Source: Cenarchaeum symbiont of Oopsacas minuta (GTDB lineage Archaea > Thermoproteota > Nitrososphaeria > Nitrososphaerales > Nitrosopumilaceae). From it: DNA of 64,000 nt. The stretch covers positions 838,750-902,749 of the forward strand of contig JAJIZT010000001.1 of the NCBI GenBank assembly GCA_029948415.1, in the 5' to 3' direction. Of this stretch, positions 9,306 through 17,496 are shown in pieces (position 1 is the first letter of the stretch; every line of letters starts with the position of its first letter). The notes under the pieces are model-generated. The model was not told the DNA's origin and made no database searches. It worked only from the letters and a program-made list of their open reading frames with translations. The position numbers were made by a program, and so were the translations under genes.

Positions 9306-10124
9306 TTGAATTCTAGTGTCATAGCACAGCTACGACAATTTCTTACTGAAGATGTTGCTACTGGTGACATTACTGCAGCATTGCTTGACAAGAGACACAT
9401 CAAGGCTAAGATCATCACACGCGAGACTGCTATAATATCTGGAGCATTATATGCGGCCAAAATATTTTCTATCAAAGGATCTAAATCTCGTGTACTGGTG
9501 CAAGAAGGTCAAAGAGTCAAGGCTGGTACGGCAGTTGTAGATGTTACAGGTCAGGCAAGACGCATTTTGGAATGTGAGAGAACTGCACTAAACCTTGTAT
9601 CGCGTATGAGTGGAATTGCCACCATGACAAAAAAGATGATATCTGCAAGAGGTCCTGCCATATATGCGACTAGAAAGACTGCTCCGGGACTGCGTTTTTT
9701 TGATAAAAAAGCCGTAGTGGCAGGCGGTGGCCATCGGCATAGGATGGCTTTAGACTCATCGATCATGATTAAAGACAACCACCTAGATTCTGGATATGCG
9801 ATAAAAGATCTTGTAGATATAGCCAAAAAAAGAGGTCATAGAAAAATCCAAGTCGAAGTCGAAGATGTACACTCTGCTGTTTTAGCTGCAAAGTGTGGTG
9901 CCACTGCTATATTATTGGATAATTTTACTCCTCGTAGATCTATTGCCGCAGTCATGGCACTACAAAAGGCTGGTCTACGTAACAAGGTGACAATCGAGGT
10001 TTCAGGTGGCATTACGACAAGGAACATAAAATTTTTTGCCAAAACAAGAGTTGATGCAATATCTTCAGGACAGATTACATCTTCGGCTCCAGCAATAGAC
10101 TTGAGTCTAGAGGTACAGTCTTAA
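9306..10124 (+). CDS. nadC: Nicotinate-nucleotide pyrophosphorylase (quinolinate phosphoribosyltransferase)
   Basis: Converts quinolinate and PRPP to nicotinate mononucleotide, CO2 and PPi, the last step of de novo NAD ring synthesis. 272 residues, the usual family length. Visible signatures include EDVATGDITAALL near the N-terminus, the ECERTALNLVSRMSGIAT helix, ATRKTAPGLR, the GGGHRHRM loop, IKDNHL, and the barrel strands IQVEVEDVHSA, ILLDNFTP and IEVSGGI. TTG start at 9306, one base after the spt4 stop. It converges on nadA with a 4-nt overlap at the 3' ends. Confidence 0.93.
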   Translation: MNSSVIAQLRQFLTEDVATGDITAALLDKRHIKAKIITRETAIISGALYAAKIFSIKGSKSRVLVQEGQRVKAGTAVVDVTGQARRILECERTALNLVSRMSGIATMTKKMISARGPAIYATRKTAPGLRFFDKKAVVAGGGHRHRMALDSSIMIKDNHLDSGYAIKDLVDIAKKRGHRKIQVEVEDVHSAVLAAKCGATAILLDNFTPRRSIAAVMALQKAGLRNKVTIEVSGGITTRNIKFFAKTRVDAISSGQITSSAPAIDLSLEVQS

Positions 10125-11077
10125 CATATATCCAACATACGATCTATTGCTTTGCGTGCCCTTGTGGCAATTATCTCTGGAACACTTACCACATATCTGT
10201 CATGCACTAGCGAATCGTATACTTTTTGGAGATTTATCATCTTCATGTATTGACATTCAGCTTTATCTGATGCAGCTATGAACGTCTTGCCTTGATTTTG
10301 CTCACGCATTTGATGTAATATGCCAGTTTCTGTTGCTACTATGAACTTTTTTGCATCAGAGTTTGCAACGCGTTTCATCATACCTTCCGTTGAATATACA
10401 CCAACCTGACGTTTGTCGTATCTACCATCTGCAACATCGTACAATATTGAAGATGTACAACTACATTCGGGATGGATTAAAAATTCGGCCTCTGGAACAA
10501 AATCTAATTTTTCTTGTACATCCTGTGCAGTGATACCTGCATGCACATGGCACTCGCCAGCCCATATGCGTATATTTTTTCTCCCTGTCATCTTTGCAAC
10601 ATATGCTCCAAGAAACATGTCTGGTAGAAATAATATCTCTTTATCTTTTGGAATTGATTGTACAACTTTAACGGCGTTTGAAGATGTGCAACAATAGTCT
10701 AATTCGGCTTTTATCTGTGCTGTCGTGTTTACATAGCCTACTGCTATTGCCTTTGGATGACGTTTTTTCCATTCTAACAGATCTTTTACCGTTATAGAGT
10801 CAGATAGTGAACATCCTGCTTCTGTATCTGGTATCAGAACTTTTTTGTCAGGGCATAGTATGGATGCAGTCTCTGCCATAAAATGTACCCCGCAGAACAC
10901 TATTCTCTCATTTAAAGTACTAGCAGCTTTTCTTGCAAGTCCAAGTGAGTCTCCTACATAGTCTGCCACACCCTGTACTTCTGGGATCTGATAATTGTGT
11001 GCTAGAATTATGGCATCTTTTGATTTTTTTAGATCCATTACCTCTTTGTGTAAATCTGCAATCTGTCCTTGCATCAT
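10121..11077 (-). CDS. nadA: Quinolinate synthase A
   Basis: Condenses iminoaspartate with dihydroxyacetone phosphate to quinolinate using a 4Fe-4S cluster. 318 residues, the length of the compact NadA group. Conserved stretches include AIILAHNYQIPEVQ, DYVGDSLGLARKA, FCGVHFMAETA, PDTEAGCSLSD, GYVNTTA, LPDMFLG and HPECSC. Two adjacent ATG codons make the exact start uncertain by one codon. It lies convergent to nadC and in the same orientation as nadX (145 nt upstream), so the three genes form one pathway locus. Confidence 0.93.
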   Translation of the reverse strand: MMQGQIADLHKEVMDLKKSKDAIILAHNYQIPEVQGVADYVGDSLGLARKAASTLNERIVFCGVHFMAETASILCPDKKVLIPDTEAGCSLSDSITVKDLLEWKKRHPKAIAVGYVNTTAQIKAELDYCCTSSNAVKVVQSIPKDKEILFLPDMFLGAYVAKMTGRKNIRIWAGECHVHAGITAQDVQEKLDFVPEAEFLIHPECSCTSSILYDVADGRYDKRQVGVYSTEGMMKRVANSDAKKFIVATETGILHQMREQNQGKTFIAASDKAECQYMKMINLQKVYDSLVHDRYVVSVPEIIATRARKAIDRMLDIC

Positions 11078-11221
11078 ATGTCTAATTATATCTTATGCGA
11101 TTTAAATAAACCCATTGTGAATCAGTATGAAATCATACTTGTACCTGAGATTTATGTAATAAATCTAGATTTACACACAAAATACCGTTATGAATTCTAG
11201 TCATACTCTTATTTTAGAATA

Positions 11222-12037
11222 TCATGTACCAAGATTTACACTAGATGAGCATATCTGTTTAAGACATTGTATTGCAGATAAAACTGCCATGCGACTAGTC
11301 TTTGGGTTTTGTGCATCTGGTTTATTGTGCACGCGTATCGATATTGTTCCAAATGTGCCAGATGCATTTATTGCATGAGAATTTTCAGTTGCAAACGGAT
11401 CTGCTATTATCTTTACACGCGTCTTGTCTCCAAGTCCTGCTATTGCTAAAAGTGCTGCAACATTTATGTTTGTAGGAAATCCACGTACGGCATCTCTTGC
11501 CATGCCTTCAAATACAGTAACTGGTTTTTTTATGGATGCAATATCCATTTTGGATTCAATTACAAAAGGTGCAGATGCTAGTGATGCTGGATGTTTTGTC
11601 GTAACAAGTGAAAGAGACTCAAGCTCAGATTTTACAGATTTTATTGCATCGATACCTGCTATGGCACCAGATGGCAAGTATATGGTGCGGTCAAATTCAG
11701 CACACGCATCATAGAGTACATCAAATACTGATTCATCAAGTAACGCTCCAGAACTCATTATCATCAAATCCCGACGGTTTTGCAATACACTCAGAGCCAC
11801 ACCACGTACTGCATCCTGTGAAGCTGCCTCTACTACAAGATTAACATCTTCTGATGATAACATGTGTGCATTTTGTGCAATACGTGGTTTTGTCAAAAGT
11901 TTATTCACAAGGGCTTGGGCGCGTTCTGGTTTTTGATCATATACAGATACGAGTTTGGCAGAAATGATACCAGAGTCTATAGCTTTTGCAATTTGAGCTC
12001 CGATCGCACCGCATCCAAGTAGACCTATCTTCTTCAT
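11222..12037 (-). CDS. nadX: L-aspartate dehydrogenase
   Basis: NAD(P)-dependent oxidation of aspartate to iminoaspartate, replacing the oxygen-dependent NadB and feeding NadA. The 271-residue protein opens with a Rossmann motif (KKIGLLGCGAIGAQIAKAI), has VEAASQDAVR and LPSGAIAGIDAIKS, and the central domain carries the family-typical FPTNINVAALLAIAG. The tail LGDKTRVKIIADPF, with N and H in the ENSHAINASG stretch, also fits. It lies upstream of nadA on the same strand. The C-terminus is a little degenerate but complete. Confidence 0.88.
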   Translation of the reverse strand: MKKIGLLGCGAIGAQIAKAIDSGIISAKLVSVYDQKPERAQALVNKLLTKPRIAQNAHMLSSEDVNLVVEAASQDAVRGVALSVLQNRRDLMIMSSGALLDESVFDVLYDACAEFDRTIYLPSGAIAGIDAIKSVKSELESLSLVTTKHPASLASAPFVIESKMDIASIKKPVTVFEGMARDAVRGFPTNINVAALLAIAGLGDKTRVKIIADPFATENSHAINASGTFGTISIRVHNKPDAQNPKTSRMAVLSAIQCLKQICSSSVNLGT

Positions 12038-12226
12038 ACTCTTGTTCTTTTGTAAGAGGTAATTAATTCTAAGGTCTTTTTATTGAATCATTACTACAAA
12101 AATCTAGGTTTGCAGGAATGATCTATAAACCTGTAAAAAACTTAGTCGTTACAAGTGCAGAGTTTACTAGAAATCTTGAATTAGGCCATGAGCAGTTAAA
12201 TGTACATCAATAGGTAAACACCATAC

Positions 12227-13075
12227 ATGCAGTTTCTCTCTTCTGGCAAGGTAAAGGACATATACGATATGAATGATGGGCATTTGGTATTTCGATTCAG
12301 CGATCGCGTCTCTGCATACGATGTAGAATTTGTACAGGATATACCAAGAAAGGGTGAAGTGCTTTGCAAGTTTGCCGAATATTGGTTTTCAAAGATTTCA
12401 TGCCTGAATCATTTTGTGGAAAGACAATCAGCAACAGAGATTATGGTAAAACAGATGGATATGATTCCACTAGAATGCGTGGTAAGAGGATACGTGTATG
12501 GCAGTTATATGTCTAGAATAAAATCCGGCCAGATAGTTTTACCAAAGGGTGCGAGTAATGTAATGGCATCAAAGCTTCCAACTCTGATCTTTGATCCAAG
12601 CACAAAAGCAAAACATGATGCACCGATAACTAAAGAGATGGCAATTTCAAGTGGACTTGTTACGAAAGTAGAATATGATGAATTGGAGGCAAAAACTCTC
12701 AAAGTGTATGAAGAGATGTCTGAAATTGTTGGCAAAGCTGGATTCATACTAGCTGATTTAAAACTAGAATTTGGCAAAATTGATGGAGAGATTATACTTG
12801 GAGATAGTATTGGTCCAGATGAATGCAGGCTTTGGCCTATCAAATCTTATTGTAAAGGAAAAGTACAAGAATCATACGATAAGCAAATTCTGCGTGATTG
12901 GCTTGCGCAAAATGGTTATAAAGAAAAATTTACAAAAGAGCGAGCCGCTGGAAAAAATCCTATACCTCCATCCATACCTGATGAGATTATCTCAAAGATG
13001 TCTGAAAAATATGTTGCCGTATATGAAATGATAACTGGAGAGTCGATGGGTTCTACTCTGCCATCATATGAGTAG
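12227..13075 (+). CDS. purC: Phosphoribosylaminoimidazole-succinocarboxamide synthase
   Basis: Joins aspartate to CAIR with ATP to give SAICAR in purine synthesis. 282 residues. The N-terminal GKVKDIYDMNDGHLVFRFSDRVSAYD is the classic SAICAR synthetase opening, followed by IPLECVVRGYVYGSY and the LADLKLEFGK and ILGDSIGPDECRLW ATP-grasp-like motifs. The gene is alone, away from purSQLF at 51-56 kb. It overlaps the 3' end of the convergent membrane-protein gene by 12 nt. Confidence 0.93.
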   Translation: MQFLSSGKVKDIYDMNDGHLVFRFSDRVSAYDVEFVQDIPRKGEVLCKFAEYWFSKISCLNHFVERQSATEIMVKQMDMIPLECVVRGYVYGSYMSRIKSGQIVLPKGASNVMASKLPTLIFDPSTKAKHDAPITKEMAISSGLVTKVEYDELEAKTLKVYEEMSEIVGKAGFILADLKLEFGKIDGEIILGDSIGPDECRLWPIKSYCKGKVQESYDKQILRDWLAQNGYKEKFTKERAAGKNPIPPSIPDEIISKMSEKYVAVYEMITGESMGSTLPSYE

Positions 13076-13621
13076 ATCTTTAGATTCTCCTCTTTTTGAT
13101 ACTACAACTGCACCAATCGCGATTCCAACTTGATACATTGCGTAAAGTAAAATCTGCAAGGTGTTTGGAACAAAATCTGTAAATCGAGCCACCAAAAATA
13201 ATCCAAATGTTATAACACTTAATGTAAATATGAAATAACGTGCTATTACATGTAATTGTGCGGTACGAAATATTAGAAAAAGTGTTATTGACACAAAAAC
13301 TATAAACGATGAAACTAATCCTCCATCTAGTCCGACAAATGAAATTATTGTATCGGTTATGCCTTTTATTGTTATATTTTGTGGTATTGCAAATTCGTAC
13401 TTTTCAGGCTCTGCAAATTTTATCACATTTGTCAAGGCACTAATGGATAATAGTAAAAGAAATGTCGTAGAGACTATCCGGGCATGTCTTTTTAATTTTG
13501 GAAATCTGTTTCTTATCCCGCGAGCTAGAACCATCCCCTGCAGAATTCCTATTGCAAGAACTATTAGAACTGATTCTATCGGATGCCCTTGTACTGTTGC
13601 AAGTATATCCATATAGGTCAT
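13064..13621 (-). CDS. Multi-pass membrane protein of unknown function
   Basis: 185 residues with about five predicted hydrophobic segments (around 17-35, 48-66, 100-122, 127-148 and 158-178) and a short basic cytoplasmic loop (RNRFPKLKRHAR). I recognise no domain or catalytic motif. It converges with purC and is divergent from the coiled-coil gene at 13785. The C-terminal KRGESK suggests an inside-facing tail. The role is unknown. Confidence 0.65.
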   Translation of the reverse strand: MTYMDILATVQGHPIESVLIVLAIGILQGMVLARGIRNRFPKLKRHARIVSTTFLLLLSISALTNVIKFAEPEKYEFAIPQNITIKGITDTIISFVGLDGGLVSSFIVFVSITLFLIFRTAQLHVIARYFIFTLSVITFGLFLVARFTDFVPNTLQILLYAMYQVGIAIGAVVVSKRGESKDLLI

Positions 13622-13784
13622 AGCAATATGTAGAATTTAGCGTACAAGGTCAAGAGTATACGACATTATGGGAAATACACATGATTTTTTGTAGAATATT
13701 ACATGTATACAGGCATAGACATTTTTTGTTATAGTACTAGTATGCCTTAACATTTTAATCAACTCGTATACTGACGCATAAATC

Positions 13785-15083
13785 ATGGTGTTTGGATGGG
13801 GCAAGAAAAATAAGGAACCGCAGATACGGGAAAAAATAGATCGAGGTCGTACAGTTGATATTGATGAGATATCTGTAATCGTGGAAGATACGCTCAAAAT
13901 GCGTTACAAGACTCTTGTTTCTGAATCTAGCGCATTACATTCACAGATGACGAATCTTTTTACCTCCCTTGAGAAAATTATCTCAAAGCTTGATGGAGAC
14001 GATCTCAAAATAGATGACGTTGATCGTAACGTCAGAATAATAGTAGAGCGTGGCAAGAAACAAGTCATAAAGATTGCAAAAGAGGAATCAAAAAAACCAT
14101 TACCGAAAATCTCAAATCCAGAAGATATTGAAAAATTTGTTATCGAGACTGGCCGTAGAATAAAACGCACTGGAGATGCACTTGGACGCCATAGCCGCGT
14201 GATCAACTTTTTTGCAAAAAAATATGCTGATCAAATAAAATCCATAATGAAAGAACTTGAATCTGACTTTAAAGATGCCACAAAGTTATCCAAAGATCGT
14301 AAAACTTGGAAAGAGTTAGCATCTGTAATAATTGCAGGATTGAATGAGATGGATGAACTGCACAAAACATCTGATTCAAAATTGCAGCGGATCAAAGAGG
14401 CCAATGCAGAATCTGCCCAAGCTGAGATGTCTTTGAAAAAAACAAAAGAAGAGATCTCTGCCTTAAAATCTAGTGATCATTATACATCGTATGTTAAGGG
14501 TTGTAAAAAACTTGATGAATACGACGATCATGTACAGCAAGTACGTAGTAAAATCAATGAAAAATTTACAAAAATATCACGACCACTTGTAAAATATGAA
14601 TATGTTTCAGCAATGGACAAAAAACGCAAGGCATTTTTGGCAACAATGTGCAAGGACCCCTACCTTGTTCTAAACGAAGCAAGTGTACAAGACATACAAT
14701 CTATACTCTCTACTGTACGTGCTGGTGTGGTGGGAGGCACCGTATCTGTAAAAGATATAGACCGATCAGCAGCTGCAATAGATGAGATTTCGACCCTTGT
14801 TCCAGAATTTGTCAAATCCAATCACACGTTAAAATCGGAGCGAGAAAAAGTCGCCATAAAAGTTGCAGGTTTATTTGATGTGACTGCCTTGGAATCTTTG
14901 GAATCGTCTGCATCGCGCATAATGCGACGTCTAGAGGATCAAAAAGCACGCATTAATAACATACGTGAAGAATCAGAGTCTGCATTACACAAGATCCCTG
15001 AAACACTAGCACTATTACAGAAAAACTTACGTGCTCTTACAGGTATATCGTATACTATACACACACCTAGTAATGATAAATGA
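13785..15083 (+). CDS. Coiled-coil protein, SMC/SbcC-like in composition
   Basis: 432 residues, soluble, almost entirely helical, with long charged heptad-like stretches (about 40-70, 180-290 and 330-420). The N-terminus is MVFGWGKKNKEPQIREKI. There is no Walker A or B motif, so it is not itself an SMC ATPase. No enzymatic domain is recognised. It lies upstream of the cupredoxin gene in the same orientation with about 90 nt between them. I believe similar proteins occur in Nitrosopumilales, but function is unknown; a structural or chromosome-associated role is a guess. Confidence 0.7.
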   Translation: MVFGWGKKNKEPQIREKIDRGRTVDIDEISVIVEDTLKMRYKTLVSESSALHSQMTNLFTSLEKIISKLDGDDLKIDDVDRNVRIIVERGKKQVIKIAKEESKKPLPKISNPEDIEKFVIETGRRIKRTGDALGRHSRVINFFAKKYADQIKSIMKELESDFKDATKLSKDRKTWKELASVIIAGLNEMDELHKTSDSKLQRIKEANAESAQAEMSLKKTKEEISALKSSDHYTSYVKGCKKLDEYDDHVQQVRSKINEKFTKISRPLVKYEYVSAMDKKRKAFLATMCKDPYLVLNEASVQDIQSILSTVRAGVVGGTVSVKDIDRSAAAIDEISTLVPEFVKSNHTLKSEREKVAIKVAGLFDVTALESLESSASRIMRRLEDQKARINNIREESESALHKIPETLALLQKNLRALTGISYTIHTPSNDK

Positions 15084-15175
15084 TCCTTTAGGTATAGTGT
15101 GTCCATAACACGATTAACTTAAGATTACAGTATCTGAAAATGAACGCTTATATGAACATATATTGTGACAAAATT

Positions 15176-15835
15176 ATGGGATCTGTCGATCGAGCTGCAA
15201 TTGGATGGACAATCGCAGTTGTTTTAATTGGGGCTGGAATAGCAGCAATAGGTATAGGCTCAAGCGATGATTACGAATCCGATGAGATTCCAGCGATGAT
15301 GGATAGTATGGAAAAAGAGATGATTAAAGATACACCCAAAGACACTTCTGCAAGCGAGATGACTGCCATGGAAAAAATGATGGATGAAGCTAGAACATTA
15401 CAAGAAAAAGATGAGATGATGAAAGATGAGATGATGAAAGATGAAATGATGAAAGATGAGATGATGAAAGATGAGATGATGAAAGATGAGATGATGAAAG
15501 ATGAGATGATGAAAGATGAGATGATGAAAACACCTATAACAAAATATGTATCCATACCTGCAGAAACTTCTATTCCTGGATGTGAGCTGACAGACGCATG
15601 TTTTATTCCTTTTAGTGTGTCTATCAATGCCAAAGATAGCGTCACATGGACAAACGATGACACTGCAATTCATACCGTAACTAGTGGTGAAATTAACAAT
15701 GGTTCTAACGGCATATTTGACAGCAGTTTGATTCAAGGTGGATCGACGTTTACTGTGCAGTTTGATGATTTTGGCACTTTTGAATATTTTTGCATAGTTC
15801 ATCCATGGATGAGTGGCTCTATATCTGTAAACTAG
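15176..15835 (+). CDS. Membrane-anchored cupredoxin (plastocyanin-like) with DEMMK repeats
   Basis: Begins with a short N-in segment and one transmembrane helix (IGWTIAVVLIGAGIAAIGIG), then an acidic Met-rich linker with eight consecutive DEMMK pentapeptides, then a blue-copper domain of about 95 residues. Candidate type I copper ligands are the His in AIHTVTSG and the Cys, His and Met in FCIVHPWMSG. An outside-facing electron carrier fits the copper-based respiration of ammonia-oxidising archaea. The start is placed at the ATG at 15176, just before the membrane helix; an upstream in-frame ATG at 15140 would add 12 residues. The Met-rich linker could also bind copper, which is inference. Confidence 0.85.
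   Translation: MGSVDRAAIGWTIAVVLIGAGIAAIGIGSSDDYESDEIPAMMDSMEKEMIKDTPKDTSASEMTAMEKMMDEARTLQEKDEMMKDEMMKDEMMKDEMMKDEMMKDEMMKDEMMKDEMMKTPITKYVSIPAETSIPGCELTDACFIPFSVSINAKDSVTWTNDDTAIHTVTSGEINNGSNGIFDSSLIQGGSTFTVQFDDFGTFEYFCIVHPWMSGSISVN
15410..15529 (+). repeat. Eight tandem copies of a 15-bp coding repeat (DEMMK)
   Basis: The 15-mer GATGAGATGATGAAA is repeated eight times without interruption, with one synonymous change in the third copy. It lies inside the cupredoxin gene and encodes its linker. Perfect in-frame minisatellites like this change length readily, so the copy number may vary between strains. Confidence 0.95.
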
Positions 15836-15882
15836 TGCTAGTTTAAAAATTCTGTATCCATTTAATTTGATTCCATAATAAA

Positions 15883-17496
15883 CTAGTTTTCATTCAATGT
15901 GCGTGATTTTCTAACACGTCTGTTATATGCAACACCAAATCGATGTGCTTCATCTCTAGCATACTGGAGTATTCTCAAAGCATTGTTACTATGCTCCATT
16001 ACTATTGGAGTATTTTTATCTAGAATAAACACTTCTTCGCGTTCTTTTGCTAAAGATACGCACTGTATATTTAGATTTAATCGTTCCAACTCTTTATGTG
16101 CAGCCCCAAGCTGACCTAACCCTCCGTCTATCAAAACAAGATCTGGTTTGGGTTTTCCTTCGCGTACTAGTCTAGAATATCTGCGCCGTACAATCTCGGA
16201 AATCATTGCATAATCATCAGGTCCGCGTACTGTTTTTATCATAAATCTTCGATATCCTGATTTATCTGGCTGCCCATCTACAAATCGTGACATCGAGCCT
16301 ACAGCATAATCTGCCCCATGATTGGATACATCAAAACATTCTATACTATGTGGCATTTTTTCTAGTTTCAATTGCTTTTGCATCTCTTCAATTGCTGGTT
16401 CTACACCATTTGAAGTGGCAAGATTAATGTTGCGCATTATGAGATCCATTATCTGTCTTCGACGTCCACGTGTTGGAGTTGTTATATTTACACCATATCC
16501 AGATATCTGCGAGAGCATCTTTTCTAATATGATCTTTCTAAAAGGTGCACGATTTGTCAATATTACAGTAGGTACCTTGTGTGTTGTGTAATATTGGTAG
16601 AGAAAATTTGAAAATGTATTATCTGCAATCTCATCATATGAGAACCGTTCTCTGTCACGTATTATTCCTCCAGATTGCGTAAGCGTCATAACGTGTGCAA
16701 TATCGCCTACGGTCTGTATTCCAATGTAATCTTCATCTCGTATGTTGGATGATCTCTCCATATTTTGTCTCCCTTTGAGGCTTTTTAGACGGTTTAATGT
16801 CTCACGTATCTCTATGGCATCTTCAAAACGATTGTCGTTTGATGCTTCGCGCATCATTTTATAAAGCGTACGCTCGTAACGTACCATGCCCTCACCATCA
16901 TCTAGTACATCTTTTAACTCTGCTACATGTTTTGCATATTTTTTTTGGGCAGATGCAAACTCACATGGAGCATCACAGTTTCCAATATGATATTCAAGAC
17001 ATGCCTTTTTTGGTAATGTCTTACATATGCGCACTTTGAATGATTTTCGTAACATTCCAACTGTGAGAAGTTTAGAAGTGCCATGTGTAAACGGTCCATA
17101 AGTTTTACCTCTACCTAGAAATTTTCCAGATCTTGTCCGCCGTGCTACAAGTAGCCGAGGATACTTTTCATCGGTAACGCGTAGATACGTGTATCGTTGT
17201 TGGTCACGTAGTTCAATATTGTAATATGGCCTGTAACGTTTTATCAGGTTTGATTCAAGCAAAAACGCTTCTTCTTCAGTATCTGTAATCACATATTCTA
17301 TATCTGATATCTTTTCAACTAATTTTTGCGTCTTGTAATCTCGGTTTTTTACAAAATATGTACGGACACGATTTCGAAGATTCTTTGCTTTACCTACATA
17401 GATGGTCTCGCCTACTATATTCTTCATAATATAGACGCCAGGGTCTGTTGGGATTTTAGCAGGTTGTATGTTATATGTGACGTTTTTTTGTACCAT
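15883..17496 (-). CDS. uvrC: Excinuclease ABC subunit C, short form
   Basis: Makes the two incisions around a bulky DNA lesion. 537 residues: the N-terminal GIY-YIG domain (GVYIMKNIVGETIYVGKAKNLRNRVRTYF split over residues 20-50), the Cys region (CKTLPKKACLEYHIGNCDAPC), a UVR motif, and the RNase H-like 5' nuclease with CFDVSN, LVLIDGGLGQL and DEAHRF. The protein ends right after RKSRTLNEN, where bacterial UvrC normally continues into two helix-hairpin-helix motifs, so that DNA-binding tail is missing. The 5' end overlaps uvrA by 26 nt, as last gene of the operon. Confidence 0.93.
   Translation of the reverse strand: MVQKNVTYNIQPAKIPTDPGVYIMKNIVGETIYVGKAKNLRNRVRTYFVKNRDYKTQKLVEKISDIEYVITDTEEEAFLLESNLIKRYRPYYNIELRDQQRYTYLRVTDEKYPRLLVARRTRSGKFLGRGKTYGPFTHGTSKLLTVGMLRKSFKVRICKTLPKKACLEYHIGNCDAPCEFASAQKKYAKHVAELKDVLDDGEGMVRYERTLYKMMREASNDNRFEDAIEIRETLNRLKSLKGRQNMERSSNIRDEDYIGIQTVGDIAHVMTLTQSGGIIRDRERFSYDEIADNTFSNFLYQYYTTHKVPTVILTNRAPFRKIILEKMLSQISGYGVNITTPTRGRRRQIMDLIMRNINLATSNGVEPAIEEMQKQLKLEKMPHSIECFDVSNHGADYAVGSMSRFVDGQPDKSGYRRFMIKTVRGPDDYAMISEIVRRRYSRLVREGKPKPDLVLIDGGLGQLGAAHKELERLNLNIQCVSLAKEREEVFILDKNTPIVMEHSNNALRILQYARDEAHRFGVAYNRRVRKSRTLNEN

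Noticed and set aside
12118-12213. 31-codon ORF just upstream of purC (MIYKPVKNLVVTSAEF...)
   Set aside because: Too short, no domain, and it lies in the probable purC promoter region. It could be a small peptide gene but nothing supports it.
15410-15529. CRISPR-like regular repeat
   Set aside because: The 15-bp copies are contiguous without spacers and are in frame in a protein gene. No CRISPR array was seen in the window.
15271-15802. Long antisense open frames opposite the cupredoxin gene
   Set aside because: They exist only because the DEMMK minisatellite has no stops in other frames; their translations are simple repeats such as IFHHL and FIISS.
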